In this document: positions 8,732-15,869 of the stretch, one piece after another
Layout of the letters: every line of letters begins with the position of its first letter
Numbering within the stretch: the stretch's first letter is position 1
DNA from: an uncultured Prevotellaceae bacterium
Lineage (GTDB): Bacteria > Bacteroidota > Bacteroidia > Bacteroidales > Bacteroidaceae
NCBI GenBank assembly: GCA_900315075.1
Contig: OMXV01000010.1
Location: 1-64,000 of the forward strand
Direction: 5' to 3'
Length of the DNA stretch: 64,000 nucleotides
Position numbers and translations under genes: made by a program
Notes under the pieces: model-generated
Databases searched by the model: none
Told to the model about the DNA's origin: nothing
Seen by the model: only the letters and a program-made list of their open reading frames with translations

Positions 8732-9094
8732 CTACAGCACGATCGCCGCCGAGAAAACCTGCGAGCCGATGGTGGCGCACAGCTCGAATGTGCCGGTAAG
8801 ACTTGCAGGTATGGTGACAGTGCCGTCTGTGCCGACAATGTCGGAATAGACGACCGCATTATCTGATATAAGAGTAACAGGGCAGCCAGCGAGGGCTTGA
8901 CCGAAAAAGAAGCTGCTGCCGTCTTGATGGATGAGCAGGGTGGCCTCCGGGGATTTGGGTGGTGTTCCTTGTTCACCGATAGGTTTATCAATTATCTGTG
9001 TCATGATAATTGGAATACTGTCCGCCGCGACACTTGCTTTTGTCAAATTCAAGAATGCAAATGCAAATACAAAAATGAATAATAGCTTCTTCAT
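8732..9094 (-). CDS. Small secreted DUF3244-like protein
   Basis: The 120-residue protein has a signal peptide (residues 1 to about 24, MKKLLFIFVFAFAFLNL). Its mature domain of about 95 residues has the strand pattern of DUF3244: FFFGQALAGCPVTLISDN, AVVYSDIVGTDGTVTIP and GTFELCATIG. DUF3244 proteins are short Ig-like secreted proteins of Bacteroidales with unknown function. A paralogue at 15179-15542 shares the GTDGTVTIP...SLTGTFELC region almost word for word. The gene lies directly 3' of the TPR-HTH gene at 9199 and has its own promoter with a tandem TACAC array. That array suggests control by the neighbouring TPR-HTH protein. Confidence 0.8.
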   Translation of the reverse strand: MKKLLFIFVFAFAFLNLTKASVAADSIPIIMTQIIDKPIGEQGTPPKSPEATLLIHQDGSSFFFGQALAGCPVTLISDNAVVYSDIVGTDGTVTIPASLTGTFELCATIGSQVFSAAIVL

Positions 9095-9129
9095 AACTAT
9101 GTGATTTTTTGATTAACATGTTCTCGTCG

Positions 9130-9196
9130 CAAAAATATAATTATTATCAATTCACACCAAAGAAAATGAAGAAAAAAAGTACACTAATAGTACACT
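9130..9196 (-). promoter_or_regulatory. Promoter and tandem TACAC operator of the DUF3244-like gene
   Basis: On the minus strand TTTG (9158-9161), a 20-base spacer and TATTTTTG (9130-9137) form a consensus promoter. Beyond the -33 box, AGTACACTAATAGTACACT (9178-9196, plus-strand sense) gives two TACAC cores 11 bases apart. The nearer core is 18 bases from the -33 box, a position typical of activator sites. Confidence 0.7.
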
Positions 9197-9198
9197 CT

Positions 9199-11037
9199 CT
9201 ATGTAATTGTTTGACCTTCTGCTGATTGTATATTGTCAAGGTTATCCAAAAATGATACCGCGCTCTTTTCGCCGAAAAGCTTGTAATTGGCAGATGCCTT
9301 TAAATTGGACACTCTTTGTTTGGAAGTATCCAGTAGGACGGCTATCTCTGAACTGGAAAAATGAAGTATTGTTAGCAGGCAGACGTATATTTCTTGTTGG
9401 CTGAGATTATCGGAGACAAAGATCCTTTCATAGAGAGCCGGATTGGAGTATTCCATCGTTTCTTTCAACAACGTCCAATCCCTGCTGTCTGGAAAATCCT
9501 TAGATATATTTGGAACCGCCATCTCTTTGAATTTCTTCACGATGTCGCTTTTCGACATGACCATTTTCTTCATAACGGGCGAAAGTTGTTCGTAAAAAAC
9601 CCTCATCTCATCCAGCCTGGATTTAAGCTTTGCGGCTTCATCTGCCTTCTCCCTCAATGCCAAATCCCTGTCAAGCCTGAGGCTTTCGGCTTCATGGCAT
9701 GCCTGCCGGTATTCAGACATGAGGTTTGTATAAGATACACCGAGGGCCTCGATTTTCTTCTTTTGCATTTTCTTGTATCTTACAAAGAAATAGGCAGACA
9801 CGCTCACGATGAACAACACCATCATGAGTGACACCCTTGACATCCATTTTGAATTCTCAGCCCTGACAGCCAATTTCTCCGATTCTTCCTGCAAGCGACT
9901 GTATTTGTTGTATGCGGCCGCTTGTGCCACGGCATCGGCCTGGTTCTCGCTAATAATGGCATCGGCGCTTTTCTCATAAAGCAAGGCATATTTTGCGACA
10001 GAGTCAGTGTTTTCTCTGCCCTGATATAGGGACAACAAGCCTTTGTTGGCCTGAAAATCATGGTTGTAATGAAAACTTTGCAACTTCCTGAGAAACAACT
10101 CTGCGGAGTCGTTTTCCTGGACACCCATATAATAGAGGCCTTTGCTGTAGTAATAACCCTCTCTCCCTTTGCTGATGTTGCCGCATGAGTCGAAAAGGCC
10201 GGAATCGTTCTCGAATATATCCATCATCTCCTTAGCATGGGCGTAGTCGGATTTCAGCAGATGAATATAGATGGCCGTGGGAAATACACTTGCCGCCGCC
10301 TGGTGCATTCCATGCCTCTCATATTCCTTTCGGCATTCTTCGGTAATGCGGAGACAAGCTACAGTGTCACCCATATCATAATATGAGAGTAATGACATTT
10401 CTTTTCCACGGATATAGTTATATATGTCACCGCTTCTCATGGCAAAATGGCTAAAGCGCTCCCATGCTCCCAATTCTTCGGTTGGTATATACTGTGTCTG
10501 GTATATCATGGCGATTTGTCCATAGATGCGAAAGAGGTTTTGGAAGTCACAGCCCCAGGAGGTCGTGTCGGCACATGCCACGGCATCCAAGAAGCACTGG
10601 AGGGCGCGTGGTGCCTCGCCCATGTCGCTGTAGGCACGCCCTAACAGATAGTGCGCCGTCATCCGTTCATTGGGCGAACCGTGGCGGTCGTAGTATCTCA
10701 CCAGTTCAAGCTGCAGGCTGTCGGAGTGGAAAATGGTGTCGCACTTGTTCTGCGCGGAGGTGAGCAGCAGCAGCCATCGCATCCTCTGTGCCGCTGCCAT
10801 GTCCTCCTGCTCCTTGCCGAGTGGCTCAAGGAGCTGAATGACGGAGTCCGGCCGCACATTTACCAGGGAGTCTGCCGTGCGGAGCAGGGCATCATAGTCG
10901 CCATGCCTTGTACAGGCAGTGAGCGGGAACAGCAGTGCCATCATCAGGTATCCCATCACATTGGCGAGTCTTTGTGCGCCGGAATGGATGTATTCTCTCA
11001 TGGAGCGTAAAGGTAGTTTATAATCGTGGATATGCAT
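9199..11037 (-). CDS. TPR-membrane-HTH protein (paralogue 1), likely one-component regulator
   Basis: The 612-residue protein starts with an N-terminal lipobox-like segment (ALLFPLTAC, Cys42). About 340 residues of helical TPR-type repeats follow (AHYLLGRAYSDMGEAPRAL, 128-146). One membrane helix spans about 402-420, then a charged coiled coil (420-485). The C-terminal domain ends in a helix-turn-helix-like FSSSEIAVLLDTSKQRVSNL (560-579). This predicts TPRs outside the inner membrane and a DNA-binding-like end inside. An upstream extension of about 12 residues before SMREYIHSG may not be translated. Paralogues lie at 15870 and 56230. The stop is 4 bases from the operator array of the DUF3244 gene. 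I recognise no characterised member; the regulatory function is inferred from architecture and neighbours. Confidence 0.75.
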   Translation of the reverse strand: MHIHDYKLPLRSMREYIHSGAQRLANVMGYLMMALLFPLTACTRHGDYDALLRTADSLVNVRPDSVIQLLEPLGKEQEDMAAAQRMRWLLLLTSAQNKCDTIFHSDSLQLELVRYYDRHGSPNERMTAHYLLGRAYSDMGEAPRALQCFLDAVACADTTSWGCDFQNLFRIYGQIAMIYQTQYIPTEELGAWERFSHFAMRSGDIYNYIRGKEMSLLSYYDMGDTVACLRITEECRKEYERHGMHQAAASVFPTAIYIHLLKSDYAHAKEMMDIFENDSGLFDSCGNISKGREGYYYSKGLYYMGVQENDSAELFLRKLQSFHYNHDFQANKGLLSLYQGRENTDSVAKYALLYEKSADAIISENQADAVAQAAAYNKYSRLQEESEKLAVRAENSKWMSRVSLMMVLFIVSVSAYFFVRYKKMQKKKIEALGVSYTNLMSEYRQACHEAESLRLDRDLALREKADEAAKLKSRLDEMRVFYEQLSPVMKKMVMSKSDIVKKFKEMAVPNISKDFPDSRDWTLLKETMEYSNPALYERIFVSDNLSQQEIYVCLLTILHFSSSEIAVLLDTSKQRVSNLKASANYKLFGEKSAVSFLDNLDNIQSAEGQTIT

Positions 11038-11158
11038 ACGAAAAGCAAAGAATGACTAAAAAACGCAAATTCACTACAATAATAGCGAGACAGACAATAT
11101 GATACCGCATTTAGTGTATTAAATAGTTTGCATTTTGTAACATCCCCATTTCAAATTT

Positions 11159-11232
11159 TACACATTTTTACACATCTGTATATATCATTCTGATAATCAA
11201 GCACTTATAATTCCAGTACACAAATAGTACAC
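11159..11232. promoter_or_regulatory. Two tandem TACAC pairs upstream of TPR-HTH gene 1
   Basis: TACAC cores stand at 11159 and 11169 (ATTTTACACATTTTTACAC) and at 11217 and 11228 (AGTACACAAATAGTACACT). The second pair nearly copies the operator at 9178-9196, and the first resembles the pair at 58198-58212. No good -33/-7 pair is seen at the expected distance, so this may be an autoregulatory site or a leftover of a lost gene. Confidence 0.5.
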
Positions 11233-11265
11233 TTCTGTAAACCAGACCACAATTTTTTCACTGAA

Positions 11266-11680
11266 ATTTCACTTTTCGACCACGAATTGCACGAAAGAAT
11301 ACGAAAGGCTGTTCGTGAAGATTAGTGAGATTAGTGGACGACCACGAATTGCACGAATCTTCACGAATATAACTCCTGAGAAACTGGAGCTTGCGAGAGT
11401 TTAGATGCAAAGTGTCTAAGTCCTTTGAGTCCCCTAAGTCCGCAGCCTTATAAATCAGACAAATCAAACCAATCCGTAGTTTCATGACAATCAGAGCAAT
11501 CCGTAGTTCACGATAGCCGCAATGATATTGTCCACACTCTATATTTCTAAACTCCTAAACTCCCATACTCCTAAACTCCCATACTCCTAAACTCCCACAC
11601 TCCCATCAAATCTCATCGGCAACCGCCTCACGACGGTCGCCGAAGCTGTTTCACATTATAATTATTTCATCCTATGGTTC
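11266..11680. repeat. Intergenic dispersed repeats and minisatellite
   Basis: ACCACGAATTGCACGAA occurs twice here (11280 and 11341) and again near 19414 and 19568. AAGTGTCTAAGTCCTTTGAG (from 11409) recurs near 6308 and, inverted, near 59570. At 11547-11606 a unit like CTAAACTCCCATACTC repeats several times. At 11626-11650 an imperfect hairpin follows the stop of the 11681 gene. The segment 11500-11690 is homologous to 59388-59520, downstream of a related gene. Confidence 0.7.
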
Positions 11681-12478
11681 TTATCTGACAACGAATTTCC
11701 TGCCGTTCTGGATGTAAACACCAGGCTTTAAATTGGTGACATCTACTTTCACTCCTTGTATTGTATAGCAATCCTGTCTTCCACTCTTATCATTGTATGA
11801 AACGTCGTGGATGGCAGTGACCTGTGGAGTGGGAATGTCATTCTCGTATATCAGCACATTGTTGCGGGTGAATTTGGTGAGATGACTGATAAAACCGTTC
11901 CTTGAATAAGTACTCTTCAGAAGCCCACCTATTGTCTGGCCTATTGTTCGGAATATCTTATTATAGACTCCACCAAACGTTTCGTACATATAGCAGTCGT
12001 AAACGTTTCCATCTAATAGGATTTCCTGAGTTCGGACAAACTCATAAGTTATGGTCGCCCCTATACCACAAAACAACAGGATGCTGTCATTCCAATGAAA
12101 GTCGTAGAGGGGTTTCTCTTTTGAATTTTCAAAGCCTCCCCTATAAAAGACACTATCGTTTTGCTCGCGAATATAAAAGACAGAAGTATTTCCTACCTGT
12201 GACGGAACAGAAAGATTTTCTGTAATTGTGGAATGTACAATTTTGTATGTCAATTCACCTACAATAGTATCACAATCTATCTTAAAGATAGTTCTCCTGA
12301 AAGGAATAATCGTCGGATCGATTACATCACCTGGGAGGGTATAAGTTGTATATACTTCCTCCCATGAAGTACCTATGGGATAAAATTCGTATGGCTGACC
12401 TTGTGCGAATGAATTGCTCCCAGATAAAAATATCGCTGATGCAAGGATGCCATTGCGTATCATTTGTTTCGTATTCAT
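11681..12478 (-). CDS. Secreted protein with C-terminal sorting-like tail
   Basis: The 265-residue protein has a signal peptide (about residues 1-25) and a beta-rich mature part, and it ends in PGVYIQNGRKFVVR. Its likely relative at 58497-59387 ends in RGIYIQNGKKFVAK and shares both the general plan and the 3' flanking DNA. The tail is like those of the secreted Prevotella proteins at 61243 and 12494, so outer-membrane export by a type IX system is likely, though the tail is short. It lies 16 bases after the C25 protease gene and is probably in the same operon. No enzymatic motif is recognised. Confidence 0.65.
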   Translation of the reverse strand: MNTKQMIRNGILASAIFLSGSNSFAQGQPYEFYPIGTSWEEVYTTYTLPGDVIDPTIIPFRRTIFKIDCDTIVGELTYKIVHSTITENLSVPSQVGNTSVFYIREQNDSVFYRGGFENSKEKPLYDFHWNDSILLFCGIGATITYEFVRTQEILLDGNVYDCYMYETFGGVYNKIFRTIGQTIGGLLKSTYSRNGFISHLTKFTRNNVLIYENDIPTPQVTAIHDVSYNDKSGRQDCYTIQGVKVDVTNLKPGVYIQNGRKFVVR

Positions 12479-12493
12479 AATATGTCCTCCTGA

Positions 12494-14815
12494 TTATTTG
12501 ATTATGATCTTTGTTGATGCTGTCTTTCCATTCTTAACGACATGAATTGCATAGACACCAGATGTCCATCCGATAGTGCTCACATAATATGAATTGCCAA
12601 CAATGGGCAGGGAGAGTTTTGTTGATCCTCTCATTAAGTCTGCAATAGTCAAAAACCAGTTGTCAGAGGATAATGCATTTTCATCCATATCATAATCTTC
12701 TATGGAATCCTCAATATAAAGATCAAACCCGCTCTCAGAATGAGTTGCATGTAGAATTGGACCAATTATCCCACCCGATGATACAGCAGTAGTTCGTAAA
12801 TATGGTATATAGTTGTGCTTCATGATTGCCACGTATGTCTGTCCGCTAAGACCAGAGAATGTGGCACTATTTGTATTATATGCCACCTGACGCGTACCGT
12901 GTTCGTCAAGTACGGCTATTGTACAACCCCCTACAGGAGAAATGACATTGAGACCTCCTCCCATCATAGAATGGATGATATATGGACCTACTGTGGGCCC
13001 GTTTCCAGAGGTGAAAGACTGGATGGAGTCAGTCCAAACAGGCATTTCTGGATCACCCATTATGTTTGTTGCCAGCAATAAGTCATGATATAAAGGCTCC
13101 TCTGCATCATCCTCATCTCCAAATTCATTATAAACAGTTGCCTTTGCTTCAGTTGCTATGGCCGCAATTGAATGTGAGGAGTTTGGTGGGGTGCCATAGA
13201 ATAAGTATTGAAGGAAATGGCCATTGTATTGATCTGACCAAACTATGGGAATATAGTTACCAGAAAAATTGGTACACTCTCCACCGACACCTTCTCTTGA
13301 ACATCCAAAATAAGATACGGCACCGCCATTTGGGTTGCGAATCAGACTTTCACTCAAACAAGGTTCACTATCAAAAGCATTTGTAAAGCACGCTCCTGTT
13401 ATGATAACAGAACCAGGTGAATTAGTCTGTGATGCAGCGTGGCTGTTATAATAGTACTGCGACATGATTGTTGAAAGATTCCAACAATTTGGATCTCCGT
13501 GAGATATTTCGTGTATTACGTTGAACAATGAATCTATTACACTTTTAAAATTGTCACCATTGATGGTGAATTGATAGCTCGAGCCTGTGTCAAATAGTAT
13601 CTTTAGTTTGCCATTCCTCAAGCTATCCACAAATTCATCAAATATTTCTTCATTAAGAATGTGGCTGTCGCTCTTCCCATTTATGCTCCTTATAATTTCG
13701 TAACCGGCCAAGAGCATATTATTGTTGACATTAATACCATTTTCATAATTGATCAACTTTTCTGTATAATCCGATACTTGCTGGGTTGTCCGTATAGGAA
13801 GTCTTGATAGATATACACACGGTGTATAATTAATGCTGTCAGCAATTTCACCTGCCATTTCATTATTATTGTAGTCCCAATTCAAGCTATATTGATCATC
13901 ATAGCAACAATAATACCAGTCGGATGAAGTCGTTATAGAGCCCGCTGATAGTTCATGTACATCGCAATATTTTGCTGGCACAATGCTGTCATCCCCACCG
14001 AGCAGCACCCATTTCATTCTTGTTGGTGACGCATAGTCCAAAATGTATGCTTTTATCTTGGATGGATTGTCGCTGTATTGGGGGTATTGAGCGTAAATAG
14101 AGTCTAATGTGACGATTTTTGTTCTTAGGCATTTCCTGCGCTTCCATTGTGCCAGTTGGTTGAAACTACTGGATAGGGTGCTATTAGTAATGATGAGATA
14201 GTCTATTGTGTCATTGTCTGTCCTGTCACCGGGAACGCCCGACAATTCGCAAGTAAGGCTTGTGGTATTCAATGCTTCATGGATGGATACGGGATTGACA
14301 TTTTGCCTGACGGGAATGCCACTGAATGACAGATGAACATTCTTAACAAAAGTCAAACGACAGTTTTCGGCATCATATAAAAATGGAGTGATCTTCAGTA
14401 ACAAGTATCCCTTCCCATTCTGATATTTTATCCCTGAGTAATGAAGAGGCGATTCTACAGACCTTGTAGCGATTCTATTAAAATCTTCTTTTGGTGATTT
14501 CCCATTTCTGGTGGATGGCTTCGGATTGGAAACAATGTTTATATTCTCTGACAGCAAACTGTCTGTAAAACTTACATTCACAGAAACGTTTTCCTGACCC
14601 TGCTGAAGAGGAATTCTATAAAAGAAATATGGCAGGTCAGGGGAAATGCTGTCACCACAAACCCGTCTTTCCTTTTGAGTGGTTATAATTGCTGATAAGC
14701 CATCGTTTGTGATTACTTTGAAATCATTCATGGAAAAAGAAATGTCCAAAGATTGTTGGGCCTGAGCAGAGACCGACATGAAAATGGAAAATAACAATAT
14801 AAAAAATCTGAACAT
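12494..14815 (-). CDS. Gingipain-like C25 family cysteine protease, secreted
   Basis: The 773-residue protein has a signal peptide (1-19) and a propeptide-like region to about 200. The C25 catalytic domain includes DYLIITNSTL (205), LLGGDDSIVP (271-280), the catalytic-type His439-Gly (HEISHGDP) and Cys476 (ITGACFTNAF). A beta-sandwich stretch follows, and a C-terminal sorting tail (SGVYAIHVVKNGKTASTKI) indicates type IX export. In Porphyromonas this family includes the gingipains RgpB and Kgp, which cut after Arg or Lys; the specificity here is unknown. The frame is intact. It sits downstream of a DUF3244-like gene and is followed by the 11681 gene 16 bases on. Confidence 0.85.
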   Translation of the reverse strand: MFRFFILLFSIFMSVSAQAQQSLDISFSMNDFKVITNDGLSAIITTQKERRVCGDSISPDLPYFFYRIPLQQGQENVSVNVSFTDSLLSENINIVSNPKPSTRNGKSPKEDFNRIATRSVESPLHYSGIKYQNGKGYLLLKITPFLYDAENCRLTFVKNVHLSFSGIPVRQNVNPVSIHEALNTTSLTCELSGVPGDRTDNDTIDYLIITNSTLSSSFNQLAQWKRRKCLRTKIVTLDSIYAQYPQYSDNPSKIKAYILDYASPTRMKWVLLGGDDSIVPAKYCDVHELSAGSITTSSDWYYCCYDDQYSLNWDYNNNEMAGEIADSINYTPCVYLSRLPIRTTQQVSDYTEKLINYENGINVNNNMLLAGYEIIRSINGKSDSHILNEEIFDEFVDSLRNGKLKILFDTGSSYQFTINGDNFKSVIDSLFNVIHEISHGDPNCWNLSTIMSQYYYNSHAASQTNSPGSVIITGACFTNAFDSEPCLSESLIRNPNGGAVSYFGCSREGVGGECTNFSGNYIPIVWSDQYNGHFLQYLFYGTPPNSSHSIAAIATEAKATVYNEFGDEDDAEEPLYHDLLLATNIMGDPEMPVWTDSIQSFTSGNGPTVGPYIIHSMMGGGLNVISPVGGCTIAVLDEHGTRQVAYNTNSATFSGLSGQTYVAIMKHNYIPYLRTTAVSSGGIIGPILHATHSESGFDLYIEDSIEDYDMDENALSSDNWFLTIADLMRGSTKLSLPIVGNSYYVSTIGWTSGVYAIHVVKNGKTASTKIIIK

Positions 14816-14844
14816 AGGCGTAAGTATTTAAGTGTAATTTGTCG

Positions 14845-14874
14845 CAAATATAATAAAAATTTTTAATAAAACAA
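14845..14874 (-). promoter_or_regulatory. Promoter of the C25 protease gene
   Basis: On the minus strand TTG (14872-14874), a 19-base spacer and TATATTTG (14845-14852) stand about 30 bases before the start codon. No TACAC pair lies upstream of it, so this unit may be driven both from here and by read-through from the DUF3244 promoter. Confidence 0.6.
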
Positions 14875-14879
14875 TGTTT

Positions 14880-15098
14880 TTAAGTTCTATTTCTCCACAA
14901 AAATAAAATGGAGCCGAGCTTCCCGGAGAAGTCCCACACCATGTCACTCCCTCCCCTGCCCGGTGGGAAATAGCGTATCCTGCTTTTCTGCAGGCTGTCT
15001 GCAGATTCGGGTGCCATCCCGGAGAGGCTCACCTGGCCACGGACTGGGGTTATTCCGAACAGCAAGGCCAAGGCGGAAATGACAAATAATTTTATCAT
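14880..15098 (-). pseudogene. Truncated secreted protein
   Basis: A 72-residue frame starts with a signal peptide (MIKLFVISALALLFGITPVRG) and a short mature part with PPGRGGSDMVWDFSGK. The DMVWDFS motif is common near the N-terminus of longer secreted Bacteroidetes proteins. The frame then stops after about 20 further residues, so this looks like the first part of a larger cargo gene whose body was deleted. It lies between the DUF3244-like gene and the protease gene, on the same strand. A genuine small protein is possible. Confidence 0.5.
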
Positions 15099-15178
15099 AA
15101 TTGTTTGTTTTTATTAGGTGTTAATAATACAAGGTCAAATGGCAAGGATTGACCCTGCCAGAGAAGGTATGGCCTGTC

Positions 15179-15542
15179 CTACAGCACAATCTCCGCCGAG
15201 AACACCTGTGTGCCGATGGTGACGCACAGCTCGAATGTGCCGGTAAGGCTTGTGGGTATGGTCACAGTGCCGTCTGTGCCTACAAAGTCGGAATAGACGA
15301 CCACATTATCTAATAATAAATTGACAGAACAGCCTGCAAGGGGCTCTCCAAAAATGAATGTGTTGCCGCTCTGATAAATAACCAGTGTAGATTCTAAGGA
15401 TCTCTGTGGTCCGTTGTGGCTTCCATCGGGATTGACAACAATCTCCGTCAAAATGATGGGTACTTCTACCTCATTGTTTTTTGCGATAGTCATGCTGCAA
15501 ATAATGGTCAGCAAGAAACTAATAAGGATGTTTTTTTTTCAT
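15179..15542 (-). CDS. Small secreted DUF3244-like protein with an out-of-frame signal peptide
   Basis: The mature part (about 95 residues; EVPIILTEIVV, ESTLVIYQSGNTFIFGEP, GTDGTVTIPTSLTGTFELC) is a close paralogue of the 8732-9094 protein. From the ATG at 15542 a run of nine A follows (15531-15539 on the plus strand are T). With nine A the frame stops after seven codons; with eight it would read MKKNILISFLLTIICSMTIA, a perfect signal peptide continuous with the domain. A TTG at 15514 could start a shorter form without a full signal. So the gene is inactivated, phase-variable, rescued by slippage on the A run, or miscalled. It is preceded by a promoter and a TACAC array shared with the divergent TPR-HTH gene. 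Confidence 0.7.
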
Positions 15543-15592
15543 AGTTGTATTCATATTTTAAAAATTTGGTTAATTCATCGTTTTTGTTGGCG

Positions 15593-15710
15593 CAAATTTA
15601 TTATTATTCTTTCAATGCTCCAACTAATCATTTAAGAAATAATACACCTTTGTACACCTGAATGTCTATTTTTTGTACACGTCCGTACATGTTTGTACAC
15701 CTTCGTACAC
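15593..15710 (-). promoter_or_regulatory. Promoter and long TACAC array between DUF3244 gene 2 and TPR-HTH gene 2
   Basis: On the minus strand TTG (15621-15623), a 20-base window and TAAATTTG (15593-15600) form the promoter. Upstream, TACAC or TACAT cores begin at 15643, 15653, 15676, 15686, 15696 and 15706, spaced 10, 23, 10, 10 and 10 bases. The nearest core is 18-19 bases from the -33 box. This is the most extended of the arrays and the best candidate operator in the window. Confidence 0.75.
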
Positions 15711-15760
15711 ATTTCAGCATTTTTCTTTGCCGCGACAAGGGTTTTTCAGATTATTTTTAT

Positions 15761-15768
15761 TAGTTTTG
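15761..15768 (+). promoter_or_regulatory. Candidate -7 box for TPR-HTH gene 2
   Basis: TAGTTTTG lies about 100 bases before the start at 15870; no -33 box is seen at the right distance. Confidence 0.35.
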
Positions 15769-15869
15769 TATTGAGATTGGTAGAAGCTTCAGGTCAGAAA
15801 TCATGTATTTGTATTTTGATTTCAGTCCCTTTTGACCAGCCAAAAGTTAAATTAAACTGAGAAGCAATT

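Noticed and set aside
11540..11607. Repeats that might be a CRISPR array
   Set aside because: The units are about 16 bases, with no spacers of uniform size and no cas genes; it is a minisatellite.
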